This document shows positions 39,691 through 53,747 of a stretch of DNA of 64,000 bases, in pieces (position 1 is the first letter of the stretch; each line of letters starts with the position of its first letter). The DNA is taken from assembly GCF_037975245.1 (NCBI RefSeq), contig NC_092573.1:18362265-18426264 (forward strand), given 5' to 3'. Made by a program: the position numbers and the translations under genes. Origin of the DNA: Apostichopus japonicus. Taxonomy: Eukaryota > Echinodermata > Holothuroidea > Aspidochirotida > Stichopodidae. The notes beneath the pieces were generated by a model. It was not told the origin of the DNA and searched no databases. It worked only from the letters and a program-made list of their open reading frames with translations.

Positions 39691-42600
39691 ACCGCAAAGA
39701 TTGACAACTTTGTACATTCGTTGGCGCATGATTGATTCATGCCTAACCTATATTTCACTCTAAATGATGTTAAGCGGATTAATTGGTCTAAATAGTATTT
39801 CCGATTTCACGACGGGATTTCTATTTTTCGCCGTGGTATCTGATTGTAATAAGCATGACCTGTTTATCAACGCGAACCTTTCCAAGTTATAGTTCGCATC
39901 TGATCTTAACGCAGTAAAGCAAGTTTGCTAGTGTCGTTTTATATTTAGTTACGACCAGAGCCATGTCATAGCCACATAGAACTGATTGGGATGGATATTA
40001 ACTATTGATTAATATTTGTTATTCCAATTTATATAAATAGAATAGAAATGAAAAGAATCAATTTAAAAGAATAATAATAAAGAAAGAACTACGAGCTAAA
40101 AATAAATAAAACCCGCAATAGAACATAAATTCTGAAACTTTGAGTGCAGTAATATGCTAATACCATTATTTTTTATGTGAATTTTCTTTTAATTCTACCA
40201 GAGTATAGACAGACATATTTATCTTGATATAGAAAGTGATTATTAAGACATTGAAAATTATATAGGCCCTGGCTATGGTCAATGGCAGGTAATAAAGATA
40301 TAACTGTAACTTTTGCAAAACTGCAATGATTGTCAAAATTTGAATGGAATTTCAAAACTGTATAAGCAGTGAAAATCCCTGATTGTGAGGAGATAAAACG
40401 GTCAAAGCAAAGTTTTCTGGACAAACTTGAGATTATGCATGTAAATCACTTCTACTACGTATAGACAGGCACCTTTTACTGGAAAACGTGACAACTTTAA
40501 CAATACTTTTAAACAAAAATCGAAAAAAGGTTTCAAGGAAAACTTCTCTCTCAAGATAGTGATCCTGAGTACTCCAAACAGCGCCGCGTAGCTATAAATG
40601 TACATGTTAACAAGTTCTACCAAGAATCTCAATTTACATTGATAAATCGACAAAGTTAATGTAGTTTAAAACATGAGGTTTTTCGTTTCATTTATAGTGC
40701 TAATCTACGATAAATAAAATCCGAACAAAATGGTTCACTTAACAACAGTCTCTATTAAAGCTAACACTTTTGTCTACAAACTATGTGTGATTTGATTTCA
40801 TTAGGGATTTGATCTGCTCCTAGTTTTTTTTTTTTTTATAAAAGACACGAGATAGAGGAAAATTTGATTTACGTCTTCGAGATGATCGTTTCCTTGTCAA
40901 GCATGTCATCGGCATCTAGAATAAAATTGAAAGTTATCAACTTGATCACAAAGTAGGGCTGGTTCATGGTCATAGTAATATTATCATTATAGTTTAATTT
41001 TGTCCTTAAATGTAGCGAATAAAAGACAATAATATAGATACATCGTTTCCGTTATGTAAAACATGACACAGTTTGACCCTGGAAGAAATGACAAAGGAAC
41101 ATTGCATGCATGAAGCATCTTTTTCTTCTTTTGCAGACATATAACATAAGAAGGCGCAAAGGGTCATGGAGCTTACGGGTTCATTGAAATAGTAGTGATA
41201 TAACGAAAAGAAAAATAACAGAAATATAACAGATACCAGTGAAAAGTCGTTGAATTTCAAGCAGTTATACATTTCCTGTTATGTTTTGTCTCTTATCTGT
41301 TATACTATATGACTATTATTATTATTATACAATACAAGGAATCTTATCAAGTTTGTATATATGAAATTTGCGGAGCAAAGCAACCGTCAAAAAAAGAAAC
41401 GAAAAAAGAGAGAGAGATTTGAGCGCATTAAGTGATCTATGGCATAAACATCTGAGTACGCGATTGCCGACTGCTGCACGATGATCAGGACCGTGAAATA
41501 TTGTGATCATGGAAATATATCAAATGCAGGTTTATGCCATGAAGCATTTAAACAAATTGATACAAATGATCCAATAGTGTGTCTTTTTACAAATAGCTTT
41601 CTCCCCGGCCTTCTCCTTCTATTTTTTATGTCACGAAATCTCAAGTGCGCTAGGCGACAAAACCGTTCGTGCATCAAGTATTTTTTTGTGTCTTTCAACT
41701 GTTCAAAGGGTTTCATAACCACTAAATAGTATGAAACGTTTACGTTTCAGAAGATTGATTGGTTGGGTCTTAGAAAATGTATCCACGAGGACCGCACTGG
41801 TCGAAACCGCATGAGGTTATAAAGTAAATACTGATAATACCTCAGAACAGATTTCTCATTGGGCATCTGTACGAAATGCATCTTGTAGAAGATATATAGA
41901 GGAAACCAGACTGTTGTATAAGATTTACATTGCAATTTGTACAGTGATTACTGATGTATAGTATATGCTATTCCGTTTCGAATTCATGCAAATGAGCAGT
42001 AAATGAATTTATGGTGGTGAGGGAGTGGAGTGCAGGGGGAGCGAAGGAGGAACAGCTCTAGTCTGGTTTAACCACAAAGTTCATGTCAGGAATTACGGTA
42101 CTCTAAAATTTCATAAATTGATAACAACGAAATATTGATCATCATTTAGTAGCAAATGTCATTTCAAGTAATACATCTCACAAAAGTTCATTTCTGTAAG
42201 TAACGTTTGCCGCATTATTTTTTAATGTCTGGATCTAATCGAAAACTAAAACTAGTTCTAGCAAGTAGTATCTTGGTAAAGCTGTTAGCGCCCTGTCCGC
42301 CCGTGCCTGATACCTTGAGAGTCTGCTAGTATATATATACACACTTTATGATATAGTTTGTTTATGCCATCGTATCATCCCGGAATGACACATTTTCCAG
42401 AGGACTGTCAATTCTAGCATTGATTATAATCCATGCAGTTGCCCCCGATCGACAAATTCCTCCGGGACGTTGTGACAAACGGAGTAAGATCTGATCGTGG
42501 GCAGAGAACTCCATAGGACATTTGAAAAGGCATAATAACATTTGACACTTATCTGTGGTCAAGGCCCCTTTTTTGTAGCCTTGGGATTTTCTGCTGTTTG

Positions 42601-42722
42601 ACCTAATTGTATTTAGGTTGACCAAAACATTAAGTATTTGCTGCAGTAAATCTAATCGGCAAGAAATTCCCATGTGTTCTGTTTAGAAATCTATCAGTTG
42701 TTCTTGAAAGACATGCAGACTG

Positions 42723-42889
<167 letters not shown>

Positions 42890-44358
42890 TAATGTTAATC
42901 ACAAACAACTTCACAGCACAATGAAAATTCGTACATTTGTTGGTAATTTTGACAACTGTTAATATAGGCGTAATCGATCCTATATTACCATGACTGCATA
43001 GGACCAATCTTTCCTATACAATCAAGGCTGTTTCGGCCTAATCTTCCCTATATTACCACAGCTATAAAGCAAAATAAGTCACTAATTTTATGCAAAGAGG
43101 TAGTTTTGAAAATTGCTAACAAACTATATTGAAAGCTAATCCATTGAGATAATAAGGAACGGGGTTATATTAAATAAGAAAGTTTCCTACGACTTCACTG
43201 TATTCCAACAACAAACGTCGTGCTTAAAGCATTTACATACCGGTACCTTCCATTAAATAAAAACCTGCACGATCAGTAAACTCAAAAGGATTTTATTTAC
43301 AATATATCAATAGAGAAAATGGCGACTGTATATTTGCATAGTTTGAACAATTGAATTTATTATGTATATCATGATCAGGAATTATTGATTCGCGGAACTG
43401 ATGCCCATTATCATAAATACAGAACGATACTGTTTCTCATAAATTAAGCAGAAGTTGAACACCTTTTTTTTGCGGAGAACTGTAAACAATTTTGCAATGT
43501 ATGTAGTGGCCAAAGGTTATTCTTTTTCTTGTTATGTTTACTCCGTTTTTTTTGTTTTTGGAAATCGTCGAAGTATTTAATACAATTTCTGCTCAGTTTT
43601 AGTTAATATAACTGAGAACGAATGTAGTTCGCTCAAATTTTACCAACTTTTTCGCGAAGTTCTCCTCTGTTTTGAATTAATGAATTTGTTTTGTTAATCA
43701 TTCATAGTAATGTTATTAAGGCTGCATTCCACTTGTGAAATGCTTCCATTGAGGATTATATTTCAGAAATATGAGATTGAGAGTATTAGATATCATGTGC
43801 CATGTTTCTATTTATCTTAAAACTATTTGAATTAGCATTTTTAGCTTATTCGCGAAGTTCTCTTATATCAGTCTCAAGATTTTTTTTTGTGACATAACAA
43901 AGTCAAACAATTTCATTCCTTCTTCTTATATTTCCAGATTAGTAAATATTCAATAATGAAGTGTAACCTTATATCTTCATGCAACAATCGTGTTTGCTTT
44001 TATATATAGAGCTCACCTCACTCAATTGAAATAGACCTTTTCCTCAAGAGAACACTCAAAATAAAGTTTCTCTGTTTTGTCTTTGGCAAGTTCTGAACAA
44101 ATAGCATCGAAACAAAACAATTTACGTTCGTCAAATAGCATTATTATTCACAGAACCGATCACTTTACCGTTTTATTATATCTCAGAACAATCCTTATTT
44201 TATAAGAAAAGTACAGCAAAAGGAGAAGTTTTGATTTTGATGCTTCCGTCACGGAAGACTGACTTTACATCCCAGTGGGATCAACATTGCTGAAATTACT
44301 ACAAATACCTGTAACTTTACACTTTAATCATTTGTTTGGCTAAACATTACAAAATGTA

Positions 44359-45680
44359 CTGGAAGAAAGTATTCTGTCATCTCTAATTTCATATATGAAT
44401 ACCTTTCTGCAAAGCTTTATGCATTTGAATATGAAAAGGGAGCCATTTATGTCAAACAATTGTAATTGTACGCCGTATTAAAAATGTTTTTACATGATAA
44501 ACCACATTAGCAATTGAGTATTTGAACTTTATTTATGTTTCTAAGTCAAAGTGATTTCATTTATACACCTAGTTGTCAAGTGCTGTAACTTAATGTTGCA
44601 ATGTGAATAGTAGAAGATAGTGAGATATATAAGGAAAAAATTCACTTTAACTCCTGGTGCATTACTATGACATAAGTTAGCTTTTCATTTCATATAACAT
44701 GAAATCCGTCACTGTCCTACTTAACAATGATAGATTCTAATACTTGGGGAGAAATATGAGAACAAGGTGTCCTTGGACAGGATACATAATGTATTGATTT
44801 GTGAATGCAACTTAATATTATTCTAACTTTAAATCTTAGATAGAGATCTAGTCCGCAGTCTCAACAGTTTGGTTGCTATTAATGAATGAATAACCAATTA
44901 ATAAGTGTATCATGTACAAACGTTTGAAATTGTTGTTCCATGTCAGCACCGTCTCGGGTCGATTTTGTCGGACTATAGAGCAATAGATGAATCATGTGTT
45001 CAGGCACCATATTCTAGTGCTGGAAGAAAGTATTCTGTCATCTCTAATTTCATATATGAATACCTTTCTGCAAAGCTTTATGCATTTGAATATGAAAAGG
45101 GAGCCATTTATGTCAAACAATTGTAATTGTACGCCGTATTAAAAATGTTTTTACATGATAAACCACATTAGCAATTGAGTATTTGAACTTTATTTATGTT
45201 TCTAAGTCAAAGTGATTTCATTTATACACCTAGTTGTCAAGTGCTGTAACTTAATGTTGCAATGTGAATAGTAGAAGATAGTGAGATATATAAGGAAAAA
45301 ATTCACTTTAACTCCTGGTGCATTACTATGACATAAGTTAGCTTTTCATTTCATATAACATGAAATCCGTCACTGTCCTACTTAACAATGATAGATTCTA
45401 ATACTTGGGGAGAAATATGAGAACAAGGTGTCCTTGGACAGGATACATAATGTATTGATTTGTGAATGCAACTTAATATTATTCTAACTTTAAATCTTAG
45501 ATAGAGATCTAGTCCGCAGTCTCAACAGTTTGGTTGCTATTAATGAATGAATAACCAATTAATAAGTGTATCATGTACAAACGTTTGAAATTGTTGTTCC
45601 ATGTCAGCACCGTCTCGGGTCGATTTTGTCGGACTATAGAGCAATAGATGAATCATGTGTTCAGGCACCATATTCTAGTG
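44359..45680. repeat. Exact 661-bp tandem duplication in intron 1
   Basis: 44359-45019 and 45020-45680 are head-to-tail copies. Both begin CTGGAAGAAAGTATTCTG and end CACCATATTCTAGTG. I found no difference between them when reading line by line. The unit has no recognised gene or element. The second copy ends 189 bp before GPCR exon 2. Identity suggests a very recent duplication or an assembly artefact. Confidence 0.92.
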
Positions 45681-45869
45681 TGGATTTTAACAAAAATGAA
45701 GATGTGGCCGGCCCTGCAGGGGTCGCTGAGGGCGACTAACATGATAACAGCATTTTGACTTAGTGGTATTTTCTATAGGCCCTCTCCATATTTAACAGTA
45801 GTAACGACTAACGAATGATCTTAAGCCATTTTCAAGCTAATTTCTCCCTTTTCTATTTTTCATCATCAG

Positions 45870-46005
45870 GTTACTGTGCAGGCGACATGTCTTACATTGA
45901 CTGTGATGACCATTGATAGATATAACCTGATTGTTCACGCGGTCAAGTCCAGAAATACGAGGACAACGACTAGAGCTGTTATTATCAACGTCTTGATTTG
46001 GATAT
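45870..46005 (+). CDS. Kisspeptin/galanin-receptor-like GPCR, exon 2 (residues 116-160 plus one base)
   Basis: Begins after a strong polypyrimidine acceptor (TTTTTCATCATCAG) in phase 0. It encodes TM3 with VTVQATCLTLTVMTIDRY; the DRY motif is D131-R132-Y133. ICL2 and the start of TM4 (NVLIWI) follow. It ends one base into codon 161 at GGATAT/GTAAGC, so the following intron is phase 1. VxVQATCxTLT is particularly close to the kisspeptin-receptor TM3. Continuity of the TM3 helix across the exon 1/2 junction is the main proof that these exons join. Confidence 0.92.
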
Positions 46006-47361
46006 GTAAGCAGTTTTTCATATACTGAGCTTTGCAATCAAGTAATGAAGGTGAATAACAACGAAAATACTCACAAAGACTAAAAACAATATACTCAAGT
46101 GGACAAAAGAAGAACATAGTATCAGCATCCTGGTGAACTTTGCATCATATGTATCGTTTCGAGAGAGAGCAAAAGTTAAAGTTGACAAGTTTTGTACTAA
46201 AGTGAACTTGAACCAAACAGGTGTGATGTCACAAAGTTTACCTTTCATATCCATCAAACTCGGGATATGCTAACAGAATATGTATACGTTAGAGTTATTG
46301 AAGTACTGATAACTTTAACATCTCCTAAAGCAAAGTTGGAACACTTTCCAATTCAAGGTTAAAACAGCAAAGTTAAAAAGGTAAAAGAAATGTTTTTTTT
46401 CCCGTCGGTTTGCAACTATGACGACACACCTGTTTTACTTAAATTTCACTTTTGGTAGAAACTGGGACAATTTCAATCATGAATATCTCGAAAATTTAAT
46501 ATTAGGATTTGCATGCAAATGTCAGCATGATGCTTAGAATGTTATTCTTTCATTAGTAAAAAAAGTCTCCGATTTCTACAAGGCCAAGTAAGACAGTGCA
46601 TACGATCTGTTATCCGAAAGTCATCATAAAACCACGAATACAATACACGAAATACCATCATAAATACATAAACTACACGAAGACGTGTAGTGGAACTAAA
46701 TTATCACAAATATCGGTTCCTGTTATCAAACATTATTCAAGAAAGCAAGGCGTACTTTGAACTTGACCCTTTGCAATTTTTAACATATAAAAGATATTAC
46801 CTACACCTCCATAAGCAAATGCTCACTGTTGATGGATTTTCCCACCACCACCACCACTCACGTATACGGGTCAGCGGTTGTTGAAACCGCCGTGAAGATC
46901 TTAAGAATGTAAAGGGACTGGAGATACTAAAAGCGATGTTTTAGAGTTTGGTAATCAATTTTCATCAAACCAAGCGAGTATTTCTCTAAATAAGACTGAA
47001 AATTGATAAAATCGAAGTCAGAGCAAGGAGCAAGTAATTAATGATTCAATTCGTTTCTCTACATGTCCTTGCCCAGACAGCGATTAAAATGTGAAAGAGC
47101 AATTCGGAATATTTTAAGTCTCATCGATTTTTACATACGAGATTTCTAAGTTAAAGATAATACTTTCCCTCTTTTTTTAATACATTTTCTTGGAACTTAA
47201 CTATCAAGTTACATCAAAACAATGTATTAGAAAGAACTCGAGACTTGTTTACTTCTAATAGACTGTTAGTCTATAGTTTCTCATGTTTGGAATGTTGCCC
47301 ATTGGATATTAAATGTAGTAAATAATATCAACTTATCCTCTCTCTCTCGTTCTCCTTGCAG
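46006..47361 (+). other. Intron 2 of the GPCR gene (1.36 kb)
   Basis: Bounded by GTAAGC and CTCCTTGCAG. Nothing but AT-rich sequence and a short (CCA)n near 46841-46856 was seen inside. Confidence 0.9.
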
Positions 47362-47972
47362 TTTCTTTCCTCCTGCATATTCCGGCCTTTGTAGCTGCCA
47401 GCACGGACGAGCAAAGTAATTGCGTGCGCAAATTAAACACACCAAATGGGAAGATTTACCACTACGTGATCACTAACCTCTTCTTCATGTACCTGCTTCC
47501 GTTAGCCATAATAATCTACTGTTACATACAGATATTAGTGCAAGTCTGGCGCAAAACATCCGAAGGCACGGAGAGTGCGCAAGCACAGGCAAGGGCATTA
47601 CGCCGAAAGAAGAAAATAACCAAGATGGTCTTTATCGTCGTCGTGTTATTTGCCATTTGTTGGGCACCTGTTCATATCGCCATAATTACAATACTGGTAT
47701 ACGATACTAAGGGGCAGGACGTATCAGCGGCGATATCGTACTTTCACGTATTCACATTAATGTTAGCGTACCTGAACAGCATCGTCAATCCATTCGTGTA
47801 CGCGTTCGCCACGACCAGTTTCAAGAAATATTTCCGTCGTGTGTTTGCATCCTGCACATGTAGAAGAGTCGGCGGAGAAATGATGACGTCGGTGAGTATT
47901 TCAATGAAGACCAAAAGTGAAAGATTAAGCGTTACCCAGAACGGAGCGTCCAAAGACGATTCATCGATTTGA
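47362..47972 (+). CDS. Kisspeptin/galanin-receptor-like GPCR, exon 3 (residues 161-363, stop)
   Basis: Final coding exon, completing codon 161 with TT. The rest of TM4 is followed by ECL2 with Cys181, the partner of Cys107. TM5 contains Pro207. A basic third loop (RRKKKITK) leads into TM6 with CWAP at 260-263. TM7 has NPFVY at 303-307, then helix 8 (SFKKYFRR) and Cys325/Cys327 as likely palmitoylation sites. The tail is Ser/Thr-rich and ends DDSSI, fitting a class I PDZ ligand (S-x-I). The stop TGA is at 47970-47972. A total of 363 residues is a normal length for this family, with no missing key residue, so the gene appears intact. Confidence 0.95.
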
Positions 47973-49682
47973 TTTTGAACACGCAAAAAAGCAAAGACCC
48001 TTAAATAATGAGGCTTTATATCATATGAACTAATTCATTTGCGAGGTAAGTAAGACCCTCATTCTCATCTATACGGTGTGGCAACGATGACGAGGACTGC
48101 ACCCATGCGATTCAACAGAGGAGAGAAATAAAACCAGTACGCAGTGGGGGCATTTCATGGTAATGATACTTCATAGTCAATCAGCTTCCTTGGAACATTT
48201 TCAGCCGTCTAACGCTAATACCAAAGATATGATGAAGATCTTTGAAATCAATAATCATGAAAATGCTGGGATGATTCGAAGATGATACGGAACTCATTCT
48301 AACACTGCAAACAGGTGGCAGATCCTCTTAAATGAACCTACCAATCAGCTCTGTTCAACAGTTCTATAAAGTACATGTCCAGATCTTGTAAACTCACTGC
48401 CAGTGTGTTCCATGGTTGAGCAGGGTAATATTGTTGATGAGGTGTCATTACACTTCATGAACAATCATTGAGAAACGTCAGCTGACAAATTCTATGGTTT
48501 CAACTTAACGGTCGCTATATACAGTGGCATTCGCAAATACGGGCAGAGGAAAGGATTTTACATTCAGTCGTTTACAAGTTACAGACCTCCTCCGGGACAA
48601 GGAGGTCTTTCCATAACGGTTCATTCTTAAAATCAGTCCGGCCCCTCCTCCCTCCAACTTTGAAATCCTGCATGTGCGCGTTACTGTCATTATAGTTCAA
48701 GCTCTCACATTGATCTCATGATGATTGCGATGAAACATGCACTGGGGTCAAGGGTCGGGATCAAAGACCAACTTAACGACGACGACGACGATTTGACATT
48801 CTATTAATTTTGGACAATGTACACAAGACAGTGTCGGTTCCTCCTCACAGCAAAATATCGGTAGGCTACCCGTGCTGTTTGTTCAAAGTACTTGACATGT
48901 ATTTACCTGTTGCTAACTGAAAGTCCACAGTAATTACCTGGTGGTCAATAAGAAGTCTCAGTAAAGTCTTCTTTTTAATGTTCCCTTTTCCTACGCCTGA
49001 AATAATCATGCATTATAGCGAATAGCCAGATTTCAAACCCAGTATAAACATGCCAACGAGCTTCTTGCGGCTGTAGAGTCTGCAGGCTGACTATTACAAC
49101 AGACTGACTTTAACAACATCCTGACTATAACAACCCATAACAGAACTGGTGGTGTCTTCATTTCTTTCTATAAGGATTTGTGTATAAACATACATTCAGG
49201 TAACTGAAATATAGCAATGAGCATATTTTATTTACCAAATGCTACCAGTATTTCGAATGTTTCTGTGAACGCGATGTAGATTAGATATATGAGTATATCA
49301 TCTTGACAGTAGGTGGTCCAGCGAATGAACTATGTAGGGACTGAACTCATAAGATATCCAGAATTGGTACCATTTTGTTACTTGCTCCAAAGAGAATGTA
49401 TAGTGGTGCTATTTGTGTACACGAACTTCAAGATTGCGTAAGTCTCACTCAAGTGAATATTTCGTGCGATTAGAAACCGATATTGCTGCCATATCATTTT
49501 GTCAATGTTAGAAAGCAAAACTTACCGAAGCAAGATCTGTGTAGGTTTGCTACACCTGTTGTGCATGCTGCGCATTCACTAAAATATTTCTCCTTCAGAA
49601 AAGCTTTAAATCAGGAATCCTCCTTTAAAGTAACCATGTTGTCAGCAGGCTTGCACTTATACGTCACGGTGCTTCACTATAA

Positions 49683-49684
<2 letters not shown>
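47973..49684. other. 3' UTR and downstream flank of the GPCR gene
   Basis: The first AATAAA after the stop is at 48127-48132. A perfect 9-bp hairpin (AGACCTCCT...AGGAGGTCT) lies at 48583-48608, and a short (GAC)n is near 48778. No further exon was recognised. Confidence 0.5.
48127..48132 (+). terminator. Candidate polyadenylation signal AATAAA for the GPCR mRNA
   Basis: Canonical hexamer 155 bp after the stop codon. AATAAA is frequent by chance in AT-rich DNA, so this is only the first candidate. Confidence 0.35.

Positions 49685-49739
<55 letters not shown>
49685..49739. repeat. (AT)n microsatellite
   Basis: Pure AT alternation of about 55 bp. Confidence 0.93.
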
Positions 49740-49740
<1 letters not shown>

Positions 49741-51953
49741 GATTATTTATAATGGCAGATACTAACTGATAGTCCCATTCACAATATAACAATATCTGAA
49801 CACTTTAGCTTTACGTTTGAATTGACTCTACAGAAGAAGAGAATTAGTATTAAAGTGTGATATCAGCAACGAGAACAGTTCTTCGATTAGGATAGTGTAA
49901 ACATATGGTGACATAATTTATACCGTTGACGAACGTGGTTAGGACTATGTGTCGGTAGCTTTCTCCGTGAGTAATGCTGATAAACGCAGAGTCGATCTCT
50001 TGGCAGTAAATCGACTGAACTGAAGACGTGCGTCATACCATGTTAACCATTCTAAGAATTATGCGTAAGAGTTCAATTTTGTTAACCAATCACAGGTTTG
50101 TGGAGTTTCCATTTGAGGGTAGGTATGTCATGGTAATATGCAAAAGTAAGCATATTACCTTGGTGTGTCATTTTGCTCTTGACAAGGATCGGCATTCCTT
50201 TACATGTAATGCTTGCTCGCCACCTATGCTTCACATGTTGTATAATCGAGGCACAAAAACGGCGTAACAGATATTTCCCGTTTGTTTAAAATAGATGAAC
50301 TCTGACATGACGATTGATTATTCTTCATCTTTAAGTGTAAATTTCATTTGAGCGTTACTGCTAACGTTATTTCGTCGACGTCAAATGCAGACGATAGAGA
50401 CTGTTGTCGGTGTAAAGATTCATCTCGTATTGTTTTAAGTCATAATTTATGCAGCTGTCTAGGATTTGACGATTATAGATAACGACTTCGTCTCACACAC
50501 CAAATAGCCAAATAAGCTGGCGAAGACTGATACGAAGAGTGTAAAGCAAACACAGAGTTGCTTAAGATGTTTGCACAATTTTCAATGGAAATCTTTGATG
50601 TTTAAGTAAGTATAAATTTCGCTTACTGGAACAATTGTGTACATAGTGAATTATTATTTTCATTTGTCCACGTGTTATGCATATTAATCAGAAAATGCCA
50701 AATTTGACCAATCAGTACAAAAAAGAAGGGTTAAAAATAAATCCTACGTCATCAAAATTTAGTCTTAATGTGACTTACTGCTTTTTGATCTATATGGAAA
50801 CGCGTTGTAATATTCGTTTTATTTTATTTAATAAGTGTACCCAAACCAAAAGTCACATTAATAGTCAAAACTCGGCAGAAGAGTTAAAACCATGTCATTA
50901 ATATTCATGTTGAAGAATTATAATTTTTTTTTTTGGGGGGGGGGTGAGGTATGGAAAGCAAATGTAAGTTCTAGGTAGCTAGATTTTATTTCTTAATGTA
51001 TGATCGTATTTTAAACTACTTTGCAACAATCTGCAGGCCAAGGTGAGACAATGTTAACCAGTTATTTGTACATACATAATCTATTGCTATCTTGGAAATT
51101 AGCTTTGTATCATAAAGTCTGCACATGGCTGTTGATTTGAATGGTTTATAGTTAACAATCACAACTACCCATTAGAGTTGATGATAAAAGGTGACACACT
51201 TTCAAGTGTGGCCAAGTTGTAAGTTATTTTTCAAAAATGTCTTTAATTGCTGTTTAACTAAGTTGATTATAATGTACAGAAAAGTCTTGGAAATAAATTT
51301 ATGAATGAACTCAAAACGCTTTTGAAGTTTATCAGGTTTTGTACTTCTATACCTCAAGATAGTCACTAAAGTTTCTGCTCAGTCACATCAAATCAAAAAG
51401 TGCTATAGCAACACGACAGTGCCACATTCACACAAAGAACAATAAATGACCTAGGTTTAATGACTGACATTTGCCCCCTTTCCTTCCCCATTCCAGTTCC
51501 CTTCTCATCACTTTCCCCAACATCTACCTCCCATCATGCAACCCAAACACATGAACAACATTTTTGTTTTTTCAGTTGATTAACAACATTCACCAAACCT
51601 ATTCATTATTACACAACGTAAGAATGCAAGTTGATCAAACTAAGACACCTTTCTTGATCACAACACTTATAGTCAAGCTTAAAGGAGCAAGTTATAAAAT
51701 GTCAATCGGTAATTGATATTAATGGAGCAAGTTAGTCGCCCAGACATTTTTCATGTAGGTATTAAAGCCGATACTACTTAAAAATGAGAAAACTGTTTGA
51801 AATAGCCCTTGACTAGTCATGTTAATGACGTACATTGTTATGCTAATATCGAAATATGAAAATATTTCTCAAAGTCAAACTAAAGAAAGCTAATTCACGA
51901 GCTACATATCTTCATAACCGTGTCTATCAATCTCTCTCATGATGTATTAGTAT
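49740..51953. other. Non-coding stretch, no gene seen
   Basis: AT-rich. Contains a perfect 10-bp-stem hairpin (GGTAATATGC...GCATATTACC) at 50132-50159 and a T/G homopolymer run near 50925-50943. Open frames at 50028-50267 and 50677-50901 show no recognisable domain. Confidence 0.5.
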
Positions 51954-52119
51954 ACAAATAATGAATGGTTATGAGTGCAATAGTGCAAATATTTCATGAG
52001 TTGAAAGATGTAATTTGTTCCATTCAACGAGGCGCAGCCGAGTTGAATGGAACAAATTACATCTTTCAACTCATGAAATATTTGCACTATTGCACGAATG
52101 GAAACCATTCATTATTTGT
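51954..52119. mobile_element. Foldback element with 54-bp perfect stem
   Basis: 51975-52028 is the exact reverse complement of 52042-52095. The 13-nt centre (GAGGCGCAGCCGA) can itself pair GGC with GCC. Beyond a small internal bulge, an outer 17-bp arm ACAAATAATGAATGGTT (51954-51970) pairs with 52103-52119. The perfect arms imply recent origin or strong copying. Likely a foldback MITE; a hairpin-RNA locus is an alternative. The open frame across it is a by-product of the palindrome. Confidence 0.85.
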
Positions 52120-53747
52120 TTTATACAACATAATGATATTATATTAAGATGGGTAAAATGCACTCATGCAACAGATTGTTTTGAACAGACAGGTTTCTCT
52201 GCTCTCTTACCATTGAAAAAAGTGCTACGAAAAAAAGTATAACCCATGGTTCTATTTCATAGAGTGGAATAGAGCGGATTTTGCATGCAATCAACGAGCA
52301 ATTGACCAATCAAATGGCCAGAATATAATTAGATGTTGTATAACACTGTATTCTTCATATAAGATACCCTCGTTGTGGGACTGTGCATATTTGAAAAATG
52401 GAATAGCAATTCAAACATATTACATCTCACCATATCTAAGTCACTAATACTATATATTATTTCACAGACCAAACACGTGACTAACATGATGGCATAATGA
52501 TTGTTGAGTTCAAGTTAAATGTGGAAATATCGCGCCTACACTAATGTTACAATACAGTAAGAACCACCTGTTTAATACAATCAACCAAACATCCGACAAT
52601 ATTTAAGACACTAACTCCATCAACTACATGTGATGTCAATCAAAAATGTATTACTTTGTCTTAAGTATGAAATAGGTAGCTTCCATCGTATTTCAATGTT
52701 TAAGTAATATTTCACGCACACAAGATTGTGAAGGTGAGGTTTAAGTGTGTTTATATCGTACCTAAACTCCTCTTATTTAACAATCAGGTAATGCACCTCT
52801 ATTGTACACAGTAACCTCCTCGACAATGTCTTGTGTTTATATATTACACATATTGCACATTTAGAACTAACTTGCACCATTTCACAAGAAAATATCCCAA
52901 AGCATATTCACGAACTACCAGAGGCAAAGAGCAAAGATTGTTAGGCGAGATTATATTTTAAACATTGTTCAGTTTGGCTGTTACACCTTTCAGAAAGAGA
53001 AAACTTTATACCGAATGTTAAGTGACATCCTAAAGGCTGTACATTACAATAACATAACGACGGGAAAAGTAATTTTCTGAAAGGTCTAGCAAACGGTATG
53101 ACCGAGATGCTCTTTCTCGTTCACAAAATGTCCTGTACTGAATCAAATTTTAATACACCACATTGCGACTGTTAACATTATAGAACAACACCGGAGACGA
53201 GGCTCTAGTTAAAAGAAATTTAATAGAGATACACTATTCATTAGAACATTTGGGTTCAAAGAAATTGGGAAATCCACAAGAAATATTCATAGCTTTCCAA
53301 AGGATAGTCTATAGTTCACATTTGTGAAATCGTACTGATGAGGATTAAACAACCAGACAAAACGGACATATAGACACAAAGCACAAACATGTTAGTTAGC
53401 ATCATCTACAGTAGATGAACTATACAAGAATAACATCATATCATTCACACAAACAATAGAACTATATGGCTCTTTATCAATAATCTGAAACGGAAGAGAA
53501 AATTTGATCTTACCTATAATCATATAAGCTACCTTGAGCACGGCGAGAATGATAGAATTATGGAAATATGGTTAATTCAATCATAGTTTTTATATGTTAT
53601 GGTTATATATATTATGGTTACATTGATTTCGCGTATATGGCAAGGTTATTCCAAGTTAAATAGCTAAATTACTCAAACTTAAATGAACTATACGAACTTG
53701 TCATCTATGCACATAAGAAACGCAACATTGTCGCCGTATGTATTTAC
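52120..53747. other. Mostly unrecognised sequence
   Basis: AT-rich with short unique stretches. A donor-like junction on the minus strand at 53514 was examined and rejected as an exon for lack of an acceptor. Nothing else is supported. Confidence 0.4.

Noticed and set aside
51965-52242. Two overlapping plus-strand frames
   Set aside because: They run through the perfect palindrome and owe their length to it; no domain is visible.
53514-53567. Possible kinase helix exon on the minus strand (reads HNSIILAVLKVAY before a GTAAGA donor)
   Set aside because: An in-frame stop lies just upstream and no AG acceptor lies between the stop and the segment.
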